64,000 nt of DNA from JAWPMV01 sp038527215 (GTDB lineage Bacteria; Bacteroidota; Bacteroidia; J057), in contig JBCBGC010000001.1 of assembly GCA_038527215.1 (NCBI GenBank), forward strand, positions 62,001 through 126,000. The letters run 5' to 3'. Below, piece after piece: positions 1-9,190 of this stretch (its first letter is position 1; the number at the start of each line of letters is the position of its first letter). The notes beneath the pieces were generated by a model that saw nothing but the letters and a program-made list of their open reading frames with translations, ran no database searches and was not told where the DNA came from. The position numbers and the translations under genes were made by a program.

Positions 1-107
1 TGGGCTGTTTCGTAGGGAAACTTCCAGATATTGCCCAGGCCTACAGCGGAACCGGCTGCTGCTGCAATGAATCCAATGCGGGATGAAAAATGGGTGCGAT
101 TAGACAT
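1..107 (-). CDS. sodium-dependent NSS/SNF-family transporter, N-terminal fragment
   Basis: Only the first 35 codons lie inside the window; the gene continues past base 1. The translation starts MSNRTHFSSRIGFIAAAAGS and continues AVGLGNIWKFPY. The GSAVGLGNIW(R/K)FPY signature is the start of transmembrane helix 1 of the neurotransmitter:sodium symporter family (LeuT fold, TC 2.A.22), where the unwound helix binds Na+ and substrate. Members import amino acids or related solutes across the inner membrane. The ATG at 105-107 is chosen because the family motif begins about 19 residues later, as is normal. The substrate cannot be told from this fragment. The 94-bp gap to the next gene upstream holds no convincing promoter. 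Confidence 0.85.
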   Translation of the reverse strand, partial: MSNRTHFSSRIGFIAAAAGSAVGLGNIWKFPYETA

Positions 108-201
108 GGGGGCGTAGGTTGGTTTCAGATCCGATGAAATAGCAGCCTGAAGATAGGAACTTTTTAAGCAGGAAAAAGAAGGTTCGGCAGGCCAGGGACG
201 C

Positions 202-3200
202 CTATTCCTTTGGTTTATCCCCTTTACCCTTGGGTTTGGGCAAATCCGGGGTCAGTTCTTTGAGGGTTTTGGCCAGGCCTTTCAAGCCCAGCTTTTTGTC
301 CTTCTCTTCTTCATTTTTCAAGCCTACACTTGACTGGACCCCACTGACCACGGACTGCACCCAATGATAAATGAAGCCTTTCGAGGTATCCACCTCATAG
401 GAGATTCGTCCCACCCGCAGGAAGCGCCGGTTGGGGTTATCGGTCTTAACGACCAGAGAATTGGCGATGGCGCTGGCAAAGCGGCGGCGACGGAATTTGG
501 GGACATCTCCGACCGCTTCATCCTCGTCCTCTTCCAGCACCGAGACGTTCAGGTCGTTATAGTGGAGCCACATTTTTCCCTTACTTCCGTGTCTATCTCC
601 CCGTACCCGAAAGTTCCCTTTATTCACCAGGCCACTGTCAATCCGGATGGCGGTGGTAGGCTGCAAAATGCTGTTGAATTCCTGCATGTCCACGCTCCCC
701 AGTTGGCCGTTGATCTCATAAGAAAAGGCGGTATCGGTCAGCGGATAGGAAAAATCCACTTGCAGGAAGCCTGAACCCATCATGCGCGCACTGGCCCGAG
801 CGGTAGCCGTATAGGCCTCCCTGCTTTCCAGGACCATGGGATCATTGGTGATGTCTTGCAAACTAGCCTGGAGGTCAGACAGAGAAAAATAGCCGGGCGG
901 GCCCATGCCATTGATATATTCGGTATAGGCCAGGGTGCCTTCCCTGATCATGACGGAGTCAAAGTGGATGGGATAGCCCAACCCCATGAGGACTTCTTGC
1001 GGGAAAGGCGGTTTTCGGGCAGGATCCGGATCAAACCGGTTATCCTTAGAAACCTCCAAATGTAAGCCGATTAAATCTACCCGATTGGCCCGGACGTACT
1101 GATATTTGAACAGCTCGAAGAGCTTGATGCCATATAAATTGACCCGATCACTCAGCAGGTGGAGGTCGTTCATGGTATAGCCGAATTTCTCCACAAAGGC
1201 TTCCGGGTCATACATGGGGTCCAGTTGCAGGGAATCGGCAAAAAGGAGTTTATCCCGGGAAGACAAGCCCAGGCGCTTGGCATTGAGCCAATACAGGCTA
1301 TCCAGGGCGGGAATGCGATATTTTTCCATCAACATGGCCACCTCATCTGCATAAAACATGCGATCCGGCCGCAGCAGTCCCAAAGAATCCAGGAAAAACT
1401 CCTCTAACTCCAGGTCAAAGTGGCCGATGTTCCAGGGCACCACTGAATCTGCGGGGGTCCTCACTTCTTCCAGGCGGCCATCAGTAATTTCGATGGTATG
1501 TGCCCCTACATAGTCAAACACTGGAAGCACCGCCAGATAAGGATCTTTACCTCTGCCGGTCTTTTCGGGTCGCGTCCGCAGCATGATATCCGGTTCGTGG
1601 AAGCGAATATGGTGAAGGTCTAATTTCCCTCCCAGATAGATGTCTGCCACTTTCACCCCACTGGCCCACATTTGCGGTACTTCGAATGACCAAATATGGG
1701 TTTTAGGTTGATTCTTGGGATGCTCCAGGCGGGGAATCAGCGAGATATTTTTGGCATAAAGAGAAGAATCAGCGGTATTCAGCCTAAGCTGATCTACCTC
1801 GATGCGATAGGTGCTATCTGGCAATAAGAAAGAGTAATCCTCCGCCTGCAAGGCCATTTGGATATTGTCCGCATAAAAGGCCCTTTTGGTGCTTTTGGAA
1901 GTGGGGTCCAGTTTAAAGCCTGCGACCAACATACTCAGGTCATGGGCCGAGAAAGCGTGGTTAGCGTCTTTTCGCTCCGCATTGAGGACCAGGGCGCCAT
2001 CTTTTACCCGCATATTGTCCACTTCCAGGGCATAGAAATATGGCTCTATCAGGCGGAACAAATCAGCCCGCTGCAAAGAATCAAAGGTTTGCCGGACAGC
2101 CCTGGGATAGCGGGTCAGCGCCAGACTCGGACCCTCCAGGGTTAACTCATGCAGGTCAAGGGTTCGATCATACCAGATTTCTCCGGCTTTGATCCCACCC
2201 AGATGTAGGGCCGGGATGCCAAGTTGATAGCGCAAGCGGGAAGCCGTCTCCTCCAGCCGACTGGAATCCGGTTGGATTTGAAGCCCACCGATCGAAAGGA
2301 CTTGTTCCTCGGAAGAAAAGTGAATGTCTCCCAGGCTCAGTTGATGCAGTTCATCGTTGAGCGTCCATTGCCAATCTCGTCCACCAGCTTCCCAACTTTT
2401 GGCAAAAAACAGCTGTTCGGTATCCATCCGGGTGGCCGAATCTAAGCGCACTTCATGCAGAACTATTTCGCAATGCGGGAACGCTCGCTCCACCAATTCC
2501 TGCTCCTTGCGGTGGCGGAGGTGAATCAGGCCTTCCTCAAGGGAGACCTTGCCGATGTTCAATTCCTTGAAATATTGCGGGAGAATTTCTTCTCCCACAG
2601 GGATATAGGTAGGTTTTTCAATGGGGGCAGCCCGACTTACTTCGTTGGAGGCTTCCTGAGCCGGAACCGGCGTCCATATCTGCGGATGGAGAATGGCCAA
2701 CTGATCCAATTCCAGGATGTGATCAAAGTAGGCTTTCTTTACGTCTAATCCGGTCAGAGAAATGCGCGGCAAAAAAGCCTGGGCCTCTCCGGCGGCATCT
2801 GGTCCCTGCGGGAGAAACCATAGGGAATCAGCGTAAAGCGAGGAGTCCGCCGTAGAAATACCGATGTGCCTGACTTCCAGGGCGTAACTGCTGTCGGGTA
2901 ACAAAAACCGATAGCGGTCTATCTCCAGTCCCATATCTATGTCATCTGCATAGAATGGATTACTGGTTCGCTCCTGGGCCCTTTCATCCAACTGAAAATT
3001 CTGGACATACATCTCAATCTCGTTGGCGAGAAAGGCGTGCATCATGCCTTCATCCCCTCGGTTGAAGGAAAAACTGCCGCCCTGAATGAGAAAGTTGCGA
3101 ATGGTCAGGCTTTCCAGGTAGTCATCTATCAGTAAATAAAGGTTGGCTTTGGCTAAGGAATCCACGGCTTCCCGGTTCAGTTGGGGATCATTGCGCAACT

Positions 3201-4674
3201 GCATCTGGGGCGAGGAGAGCACCACTTGTTGCACATCGACCAGGCGGTCGTACCAGGCTTCTGTCAGGTCCAGGCCGCTTACCCGGAGCTTAGGTAGCTG
3301 GAAGGAAAAGACATCCTGCCCGTTGAACTTGGCAGCCCGAAGAAGTTTTCGGGAAGGAATCAGGCGAATATTTTGACTGCTTAACTCTTGTTCTGTGGTG
3401 GAAAAGCGGGTTTCGGACCCCCGAATGCTGTAATCTTTCTGCGGGAAGAGCAGGGCGTAATCTTCCAGATTCACTTCGATCTCTTCAGAAAACAGCAAGC
3501 GGTCATCTTTTTCCAGCAACAATGAATCCAGAGAGAATTGCTTTAACCGCAGATCTATTCCTTCCAAAGCCAGGGTGCGGGTACTATCTCTGAGGGAGGC
3601 CTGTTGGTAATAGTTCCCTTTTTCTACCGCGATTTCCCCTACGACGATGCGTTTAAAGGTTTTGGCGAGTTTGTCGTACTGGGTCCGCAAATCCAGCACC
3701 TCAGGATCTACTGCTTCGGGGCGGATTTTGCTGAGCTGAGTTAAGATGGGTTGATGAAGGATTACCTCGCTTAAATTCAGCTCTCGTTTATACCAAACTT
3801 CTTCCAGGTCCAGGCCTTTTACCTCTAAACGAGGCAGTTGAATATCAAAAAGGTTGGGCGGGATGCGTCGTCCGTTTCGAGCAGCCAGCCGGTCATATTG
3901 AGGCTGGAGCCGGAGGTTTTCGGCAAATATTTCTTCTTTACTGCCCGAAATTCCCAGGCGCTTCGCTTGCAGGCTGTAGGTGCTGTCGGGCAGTAAAAAA
4001 CTGTAATCCGCGATGTCCGCATCCAGGTTAAATTCTTCCGATGACCAGGCTTCAAAACTGAAAAGCGCCTGGAGATTGTTCCAGGCTACCTGCTTGAAAA
4101 GGGCATTTACACTTTTCGCTTGGAAGGCGTTCTGACTAAATTCTTTGGTGTCAATGTAGGAAAAGCTCCCGCCTTCTATCTCGACCCTTTCCATTTTGAT
4201 TTCGGGCATCCGGGAGAGCGGACGCCGACGAACCAAACGGGTGCTGTCATTTTGGGGGGGCGCTTCCAGCCTGCGCAATGAAATCTGCGGTTGCTCCATG
4301 TGGAGATAGGAGGCATGCCAGCGGTTTTTTCGTAAGGCATCCAGGCCCTCTTTGAGGCCCACAGATAAGTAGGGAATCCGTAATTCGAGCAATTGAAAAG
4401 GGGCTTCTCCCCGGGCTTTCAGTGCCAGGAAGCGAAGGCTGTCAGGGCGTAGGTGAACATTTTTCAGGGTGATGATGCCAGGCCAGATGTCTATGTTTAC
4501 TTCCAGACTATCTACCAGATACAGGCCACGGCTACGTTCAGCAACAGTCTCCTTGATCCACCGCTCTACGGAGGGATCCAGCCGGGTACTGATCCATAGT
4601 TGCGCAATCAGTCCCAATCCTAAGAGGCTACCGAGGACAATCAGCCACCTCCTTTTTCTCTTGCCCATCTTCAT
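202..4674 (-). CDS. giant AsmA-like repeat protein (envelope)
   Basis: This 1490-residue protein has one N-terminal transmembrane helix (about residues 9-27) followed by a long beta-rich region, then a charged Lys/Pro-rich tail. The body is built from about six degenerate repeats of roughly 180-190 residues. Each contains a Y-S-F-L-L-P-D-S-T-Y-like segment (first near residue 223, next near 405) followed by an L-x-x-S-x-x-x-x-x-x-F/Y-A-x-x-L-x-L-x-P element. The extreme C-terminal part resembles the AsmA/DUF748 end domain. AsmA-like proteins (TamB, YhdP, AsmA) are anchored in the inner membrane and span the periplasm as grooved beta structures thought to carry phospholipid to the outer membrane; that role here is inference. 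The gene stands alone, 59 bp downstream of the cyclase gene. A full TAnnTTTG match lies just upstream of its start. Confidence 0.7.
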   Translation of the reverse strand: MKMGKRKRRWLIVLGSLLGLGLIAQLWISTRLDPSVERWIKETVAERSRGLYLVDSLEVNIDIWPGIITLKNVHLRPDSLRFLALKARGEAPFQLLELRIPYLSVGLKEGLDALRKNRWHASYLHMEQPQISLRRLEAPPQNDSTRLVRRRPLSRMPEIKMERVEIEGGSFSYIDTKEFSQNAFQAKSVNALFKQVAWNNLQALFSFEAWSSEEFNLDADIADYSFLLPDSTYSLQAKRLGISGSKEEIFAENLRLQPQYDRLAARNGRRIPPNLFDIQLPRLEVKGLDLEEVWYKRELNLSEVILHQPILTQLSKIRPEAVDPEVLDLRTQYDKLAKTFKRIVVGEIAVEKGNYYQQASLRDSTRTLALEGIDLRLKQFSLDSLLLEKDDRLLFSEEIEVNLEDYALLFPQKDYSIRGSETRFSTTEQELSSQNIRLIPSRKLLRAAKFNGQDVFSFQLPKLRVSGLDLTEAWYDRLVDVQQVVLSSPQMQLRNDPQLNREAVDSLAKANLYLLIDDYLESLTIRNFLIQGGSFSFNRGDEGMMHAFLANEIEMYVQNFQLDERAQERTSNPFYADDIDMGLEIDRYRFLLPDSSYALEVRHIGISTADSSLYADSLWFLPQGPDAAGEAQAFLPRISLTGLDVKKAYFDHILELDQLAILHPQIWTPVPAQEASNEVSRAAPIEKPTYIPVGEEILPQYFKELNIGKVSLEEGLIHLRHRKEQELVERAFPHCEIVLHEVRLDSATRMDTEQLFFAKSWEAGGRDWQWTLNDELHQLSLGDIHFSSEEQVLSIGGLQIQPDSSRLEETASRLRYQLGIPALHLGGIKAGEIWYDRTLDLHELTLEGPSLALTRYPRAVRQTFDSLQRADLFRLIEPYFYALEVDNMRVKDGALVLNAERKDANHAFSAHDLSMLVAGFKLDPTSKSTKRAFYADNIQMALQAEDYSFLLPDSTYRIEVDQLRLNTADSSLYAKNISLIPRLEHPKNQPKTHIWSFEVPQMWASGVKVADIYLGGKLDLHHIRFHEPDIMLRTRPEKTGRGKDPYLAVLPVFDYVGAHTIEITDGRLEEVRTPADSVVPWNIGHFDLELEEFFLDSLGLLRPDRMFYADEVAMLMEKYRIPALDSLYWLNAKRLGLSSRDKLLFADSLQLDPMYDPEAFVEKFGYTMNDLHLLSDRVNLYGIKLFELFKYQYVRANRVDLIGLHLEVSKDNRFDPDPARKPPFPQEVLMGLGYPIHFDSVMIREGTLAYTEYINGMGPPGYFSLSDLQASLQDITNDPMVLESREAYTATARASARMMGSGFLQVDFSYPLTDTAFSYEINGQLGSVDMQEFNSILQPTTAIRIDSGLVNKGNFRVRGDRHGSKGKMWLHYNDLNVSVLEEDEDEAVGDVPKFRRRRFASAIANSLVVKTDNPNRRFLRVGRISYEVDTSKGFIYHWVQSVVSGVQSSVGLKNEEEKDKKLGLKGLAKTLKELTPDLPKPKGKGDKPKE

Positions 4675-4703
4675 CCTAGCCGGGATGTTTCCTGCAAATT
4701 ACG

Positions 4704-4711
4704 CAAAAGTA
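4704..4711 (-). promoter_or_regulatory. possible -7 element of the AsmA-like gene
   Basis: Read on the minus strand this is TACTTTTG, a full match to the Bacteroidota -7 consensus TAnnTTTG, 30 bases before the start codon of the AsmA-like gene. I see no TTG at the expected -33 position, so support is limited. Confidence 0.3.
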
Positions 4712-4733
4712 CGAATATAGGTTAGCCTGCATG

Positions 4734-5849
4734 CTATTCTGAGAACTCATATTGATGTTCTAGTTTCTCCTTTTTTTCTACGGAAAAGATGGTGATTAAT
4801 TGTTCTTTTCCCTTTAAAGAGACGGTGCCTACTTCTTCAAGGATGTAATTGTGTTGGGGGGGAATTCGTAGGGACATGGCTTCTGAGATCAATAATCCCT
4901 TGCCATATTCATTGCATTTACCCTGGATACGGGCAGCAGTATTGAGCACATCGCTGTGATAAGCGATTTCTTTTTTTACGATGCCTACTTCGGCCACCAT
5001 GACCAGCCCCAGGTTTACGCCCGCCTTGAAGGCCGGGACCAAATCATATTTGTTGAAGTAGTACTTGGCTCTGGACTGGATGGATTGGTCAAAAGTAAAG
5101 AAGGCTTCAATGCAGTTGAGGTCCTTGAGCCCATCCGAAATAGGCCAGGTCAAAACCGCTTCATCTCCCACGTATTGGTAGATTTCGACCTGATGCTGGT
5201 CAATGGCGGCGGTCAGATCGGAGAAGCAGTCCTGGATCAACTCGCTGTACAGGATATGGCCCAGCCGCTCGGCATAGGTGGTGGAGGAGCGGAGGTCCAG
5301 AAACATAAAAATCCGCTCTTCTTCCTTGGGCCGGTGGTATTTACCGATGATCAGTTTGTACATGATGCCGGGCCCAAACATGCTGCTGATCTGCCGAAAG
5401 AGGTTAAAGAGCATACTCACCACGCCGGTATAGATCACAAAGACCAAGGCCGTTTTCTGATAGGGGCTTTCCTGGAGGATTTGCAGCCAGTTTTTATCCA
5501 GATTCCCTGCTTCAAAACTATGAAACCACACAATGTAGCCGATCACCATCAGGAGGGTAATCGAGATATGCACCACCGTACGGATCAAGACAATCCAGGC
5601 GTAAGAAATTTTTCGTAAAAGGGGCTTGTAGCTATCCAGAAAGCCAAAAATAAGGCCCAGAATCCCGCCCATGCCCAAGCCGAGGGAGAGGATATGGAAG
5701 TTGCTTTCTTTCTGGGTGCCTACCATTTGATAAATTCCTTCCTCTTCCACCCCATAAAGCCGCACCAGGGCAAAGAGGCTGATAGCCAGCGTCCACGCAA
5801 CGGCTGTCCCCAGGATGTGCCGGAATCTATAACGGAGTTGTATGTTCAT
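4734..5849 (-). CDS. membrane-bound class III adenylate/guanylate cyclase
   Basis: This protein of about 371 residues has four predicted N-terminal transmembrane segments and a C-terminal class III nucleotide cyclase domain. The metal-binding aspartates are Asp185 (in FLDLRSST) and Asp229 (in YVGDEAVL), 44 residues apart as in active cyclases. The later HSDVLNTAARIQ motif supplies the transition-state Asn and Arg. It should convert ATP (or GTP) to the cyclic nucleotide at the inner membrane; cAMP is the more common product, but specificity is inference. The reading frame extends upstream to 5969, but that would overlap the preceding gene. I choose the ATG at 5849 because it leads directly into the first helix and leaves an 83-bp gap to the stop of the upstream gene. 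No separate sensor domain is visible, so the membrane part may do the sensing. Confidence 0.8.
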   Translation of the reverse strand: MNIQLRYRFRHILGTAVAWTLAISLFALVRLYGVEEEGIYQMVGTQKESNFHILSLGLGMGGILGLIFGFLDSYKPLLRKISYAWIVLIRTVVHISITLLMVIGYIVWFHSFEAGNLDKNWLQILQESPYQKTALVFVIYTGVVSMLFNLFRQISSMFGPGIMYKLIIGKYHRPKEEERIFMFLDLRSSTTYAERLGHILYSELIQDCFSDLTAAIDQHQVEIYQYVGDEAVLTWPISDGLKDLNCIEAFFTFDQSIQSRAKYYFNKYDLVPAFKAGVNLGLVMVAEVGIVKKEIAYHSDVLNTAARIQGKCNEYGKGLLISEAMSLRIPPQHNYILEEVGTVSLKGKEQLITIFSVEKKEKLEHQYEFSE

Positions 5850-5932
5850 GTAGGGCTTACCAGCAATTTTGCAATTAGGTTTGAATTTATCGAAAAGGTA
5901 GCTTATTCGAAAACAGGAAAGACCATATCCCT

Positions 5933-7408
5933 TCAGAAGCTTCCAGCGGGGAGCTTTTGTTCCAACCAACTCTTCACATCGAGATAGTCGAGTACATCTG
6001 CGGAAACCCTGGCTTCGGTTGGGGAAAATAGGTCTGTGTACAGGCTGCGATGGAGCTTAGGGAAGTGGGCCTTGGGGCTGCGGCAGAGTTGAGAAAAATA
6101 GCGCAGGAAGCGTTTTTCGAAATAAGAAATGCCGCCTTTCTTCTTCAAATAACGCCGGGTGGATTGCAAGGCATAGGCCAGGACGGTCATATTCCCCAAC
6201 TCAAACTGCAGCATGAGGTGAAGGAAACGGGCATAGCGAAAAATATCAGTACGAATCTGTTCCGCGGCCTGATAGGTGAAGATTGCATTCAGGGGCGGAA
6301 TGCTCTGCGAATAGGCCCCGCGCATGAAGTGTAGATAAGCCAACTGATAATGGAGCAGGGGATAATAACTAACCGGTAATTCGGCCTGGTGGGTAGCAAT
6401 AAAGCGTTGAATAGCCGGGCCTCGCTGCTCAAAGGCTTCCACATTCAGGCTATCCCGGTACCATTCCAACTCCAGGTTGAGGGTTTGTAACTGGGGGCGC
6501 ATCAGGGGATGATGGGGGGTAAGAATCTTTGACTCGTGGCCCAGGGCGTGGATGCGCTGGAGCAAAGGAGGAATCTCCTCATAGCTTTTGTCATAGAGAC
6601 AAAGGCCCAGCAGGTTATTCAAGGTGGTATGCAAGCCTTCTGGATTCAATTTCATCAGATGGGGCTTTTGGTCCATTTTTTCTACCAATTCCCACAGCGT
6701 CGCCTTTGCCAGGGCATAGTCGCTTTTCATGACCCCGGCTGCATAGATGAGGTGATGGGACAAAATCGCCACTTGTAAAGGGTCCTGAGAGGTCTGGGCC
6801 GCTAATAAGGGATGCTCTCTTGGGTCTATGCTGAGCACTTCGCCGCGCCACTGCTGCCAGCTCTGGCTTTTTTCTACATAGTCCACGTAGCGGCCAAACT
6901 GTTCCAGAGAGTTCCGAACCGCTGCCAGGGCATCCGGTCCCAAGATCGGAGGCAGGGGGCGGGTCGTAGCGGGAAAAGGCATTTTTCTGGCCAGGGCAAA
7001 CAATTCCAACTGGGCAGGCAACATCTCTTGTCGCTGAGCCTGTTTGGCGGCTTTTCTCAGGCGTTTAAAGGCCAACTCCGGCATGCCCCTTCTTCGCAAT
7101 AGATCGGCTTCCGCTAGCCAGGCCTTTACCTGAGCTCTGGGGTCTTTGCGCTCCGCTAACTGTCGCAGGCATTGTAGCAGCAATTGGAGCAGATAGTTCT
7201 TGGTGACGTGGAATTGCCGGACAAAAGCTTCGCCTTGAAATCCTGCCTTGAGGGCTTCCTCATCATAGGCAGGCTGTTCCAGCATGGCGTCGAATAGCCG
7301 CAGATAGTTAGGATCTTCTCCGGGGCGTTGGACCATGCGCCGGAATGCCTTCTTTTCAGCCTTGCCGAGACTCTGGATCAAATCATAGACTTCGGAGGAG
7401 GTCGGCAT
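5933..7408 (-). CDS. helical-repeat protein of unknown function
   Basis: This 491-residue, soluble-looking protein has no signal peptide or membrane segment. It is rich in Leu, Ala, Gln and Arg throughout and predicted almost entirely helical, with TPR-like spacing. Conserved-looking features are the N-terminal stretch SSEVYDLIQSLGKAEKKAFRR and a Tyr/Leu-rich C-terminal half. I recognise the pattern from Bacteroidota hypothetical proteins that start with a similar 'LIxSLxxxEKxxF' segment, but no function is known to me. It lies 83 bp upstream of the cyclase and could be co-transcribed with it. The 250-bp AT-rich region upstream separates it from the divergent VOC gene. Confidence 0.6.
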   Translation of the reverse strand: MPTSSEVYDLIQSLGKAEKKAFRRMVQRPGEDPNYLRLFDAMLEQPAYDEEALKAGFQGEAFVRQFHVTKNYLLQLLLQCLRQLAERKDPRAQVKAWLAEADLLRRRGMPELAFKRLRKAAKQAQRQEMLPAQLELFALARKMPFPATTRPLPPILGPDALAAVRNSLEQFGRYVDYVEKSQSWQQWRGEVLSIDPREHPLLAAQTSQDPLQVAILSHHLIYAAGVMKSDYALAKATLWELVEKMDQKPHLMKLNPEGLHTTLNNLLGLCLYDKSYEEIPPLLQRIHALGHESKILTPHHPLMRPQLQTLNLELEWYRDSLNVEAFEQRGPAIQRFIATHQAELPVSYYPLLHYQLAYLHFMRGAYSQSIPPLNAIFTYQAAEQIRTDIFRYARFLHLMLQFELGNMTVLAYALQSTRRYLKKKGGISYFEKRFLRYFSQLCRSPKAHFPKLHRSLYTDLFSPTEARVSADVLDYLDVKSWLEQKLPAGSF

Positions 7409-7658
7409 GTAGATTAGCTAATAAAAATGGTAAAAATTGCAATTGGCAAACCATGTTAGTATTTATTGAATTTATAAAAAAATCACTTTTTTTACTCAAA
7501 AAAATGCGTATTAATCCGAAAAATACAATAAACGCCTTTTTTAAATTCCTACAATTTTATCAAAAATGCCAAGAAATCATCTTCCTGGCTCACTACTTTA
7601 GTATCATCATCCTGATCGGCCAATCAGATTCAACCACACATTAAAAACTTAATTATTT

Positions 7659-8033
7659 ATGGCTAACGTAATTAACTGGTTCGAGATTCCCGCCGCCAAT
7701 TTGGAGCGTGCGATGGGCTTTTATGGAAAAGTACTGGATGGCGAAGTTGCCGTACAGGAAATTGATGGTATCGTCATGGGTTTTCTGCCCAATAGTGGAG
7801 ACCCGGAAGGAGTCGGTGGGGCGGTAGTAGCCGGAGAAGGCTATACGCCTTCCGCTGAGGGAGCGCTGGTGTATTTGAACGGTGGGCCGGATTTGGCCAA
7901 GCCGTTGGGTAGAGTGGAAGCCGCTGGCGGACAGGTGGTCCTCCCTAAAACTAAAATATCTGACGAAGTGGGATACATGGCTATTTTCCTTGATAGCGAA
8001 GGAAATAAAGTAGCTTTTCATTCTCCGGGATAA
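7659..8033 (+). CDS. VOC-family (glyoxalase/bleomycin-resistance fold) protein
   Basis: This 124-residue protein forms a single vicinal-oxygen-chelate module pair. It opens NVINWFEIPAANLERAMGFY, the classic beta strand plus helix of the fold, and ends with a F-L-D-S-E-G-N-K-V-A-F-H segment. Family members are metal-dependent isomerases, dioxygenases, or binding proteins for toxins and antibiotics; the substrate cannot be inferred here. It is probably a cytosolic dimer. The gene is monocistronic, with an AT-rich upstream region and a clear terminator at 8046-8090. Confidence 0.8.
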   Translation: MANVINWFEIPAANLERAMGFYGKVLDGEVAVQEIDGIVMGFLPNSGDPEGVGGAVVAGEGYTPSAEGALVYLNGGPDLAKPLGRVEAAGGQVVLPKTKISDEVGYMAIFLDSEGNKVAFHSPG

Positions 8034-8045
8034 ACCCTATCATAG

Positions 8046-8090
8046 GCGTCTTAGTTATGTTCCGGAGGAGCCTGACTAAGGCGTTTTTTT
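8046..8090 (+). terminator. rho-independent terminator after the VOC gene
   Basis: GCGTCTTAGT (8046-8055) pairs with ACTAAGGCGT (8075-8084) in a 10-bp stem with two G-U pairs, followed by a run of T to 8090. Confidence 0.75.
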
Positions 8091-8111
8091 AGCTAACAGA
8101 AACTAGAAATC

Positions 8112-8780
8112 ATGGCATATTTTACCCAGGACTTCCTGGACTTTTTTACCGAACTCGCTGATAACAACCACAAAGATTGGTTCGATGAGCACAGAAAGCG
8201 CTATAAAACTTCTGTGAAGGAACCTTTCGAGGCTTTCGTGGATAAGCTGATCGACCGGGTGCAGGAAGAAGATCCATCGGTCATGATGACCGCCAAAGAA
8301 GCCATTTTTCGCATCAATCGGGACATTCGTTTTTCCAAAGACAAAACTCCTTACAAAACCCAAATGTCCGCCATTATTTCAGCGGGGGGCAAGAAAAATA
8401 AATCCTACCCTGGCTTGTACGTTGAGGTAAAACCCAGCGGCGTGGGTTACTATGGAGGGGCCTATGTATTGGAAAAGGAAGAAATCCATCGGGTGCGAAC
8501 CGCCATCGCCCAGGACCCAGAGGGTTTTGCAGAATTGTTGGCCCAACCAGATTTCGCTGACACCTTTGGTACCCTTCAGGGAGATAAGCACAAGCGACTG
8601 CCCGCGGAATTTAAAGAGGTCGGCGAGATCCAACCGCTGATCTTTAATAAGTCCTTCTATTATAATGCGGATATTCCAGCCTCCCACATCCTGAACGATG
8701 ACCTGGTGGACGTGATCATGGAGCATTTCCGCAAGGCCCGGCCTGTTCAGGAATGGCTGATTGAAGCCCTTTATCCTTGA
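8112..8780 (+). CDS. DUF2461 (TIGR02453) family protein
   Basis: This 222-residue protein matches the DUF2461 family over its whole length. It has the N-terminal pattern DFLDFFTELADNNHKDWFDE, the RINRDIRFSKDKTPYKT core and a GGAYVLEKEEIHRVRTAI segment. The family is widespread in Bacteroidota and Proteobacteria; its biochemical role is not established. There is no signal peptide, so it is cytosolic. It is followed after 4 bases by a TfoX/YjbR-like gene and the two are probably one transcript ending at the strong hairpin at 9130-9165. Confidence 0.85.
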   Translation: MAYFTQDFLDFFTELADNNHKDWFDEHRKRYKTSVKEPFEAFVDKLIDRVQEEDPSVMMTAKEAIFRINRDIRFSKDKTPYKTQMSAIISAGGKKNKSYPGLYVEVKPSGVGYYGGAYVLEKEEIHRVRTAIAQDPEGFAELLAQPDFADTFGTLQGDKHKRLPAEFKEVGEIQPLIFNKSFYYNADIPASHILNDDLVDVIMEHFRKARPVQEWLIEALYP

Positions 8781-8784
8781 TCCC

Positions 8785-9111
8785 ATGTCTAAACCTACAG
8801 AGGTTTTTCAATCCCTGCTGACGCGCTTTACGGAATCATATCCTGATACCGAGGAGGGAAATATGATGCGAGCGCCGGCCATCAAGGTCAAAGGCAAGGT
8901 GTTTTGTTTCCTCTATGAAGAGCAAATGACCTTTCGGCTGGGGAGGGAAACCGATACGGATCGGGTAGACCTGGCAGGCTGGAGGTGGTTGAGCCCTTTT
9001 AAGCAAAAACCGCCCATGAAGGACTGGTTTATCGTTCCTTTTCAAGATGCCGGACAGTGGGAAAGGCTGGCCGAAGAAGCCTGGGAGGCAGTAGCTGGTC
9101 AAAAAAAATAA
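8785..9111 (+). CDS. TfoX/YjbR-like small protein
   Basis: This protein of about 108 residues begins at the ATG at 8785, four bases after the DUF2461 stop; an upstream TTG would overlap that gene and is not needed. The central pattern 'MMRAPAIKVKGKVFCFLYEE' followed by MTFRLG resembles the TfoX N-terminal/YjbR fold, in which a small alpha-beta protein carries a K-V-x-G-K-x-F-x-x-x hairpin. Its function is unknown; it is unlikely to be a true competence regulator given how short and divergent it is. It is probably co-transcribed with the DUF2461 gene. Confidence 0.6.
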   Translation: MSKPTEVFQSLLTRFTESYPDTEEGNMMRAPAIKVKGKVFCFLYEEQMTFRLGRETDTDRVDLAGWRWLSPFKQKPPMKDWFIVPFQDAGQWERLAEEAWEAVAGQKK

Positions 9112-9129
9112 TCTCCTTTCAACCAAATA

Positions 9130-9165
9130 AAAGAGGGGCACAGGTCATCACCTGTGCCCCTCTTT
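9130..9165. terminator. bidirectional terminator
   Basis: A perfect 16-bp stem (9130-9145 with 9150-9165) has a 4-base loop. It sits between the convergent TfoX-like and subtilase-like genes and has A/T-rich flanks on both sides, so it can serve both strands. Confidence 0.85.
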
Positions 9166-9190
9166 GTATTAGGCGTCATTTTTTGCTGCA

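Noticed and set aside
4251..4261. homopolymer G7 in the AsmA-like gene and others of 7 bases
   Set aside because: Runs of seven are common in this G+C-moderate sequence and too short to argue for phase variation.
4956..5618. 220-codon plus-strand open frame
   Set aside because: It is antisense to the cyclase domain and shows no family features.
5850..5969. longer N-terminus for the cyclase
   Set aside because: It overlaps the preceding gene and adds a hydrophilic stretch before the first membrane helix; the ATG at 5849 fits better.
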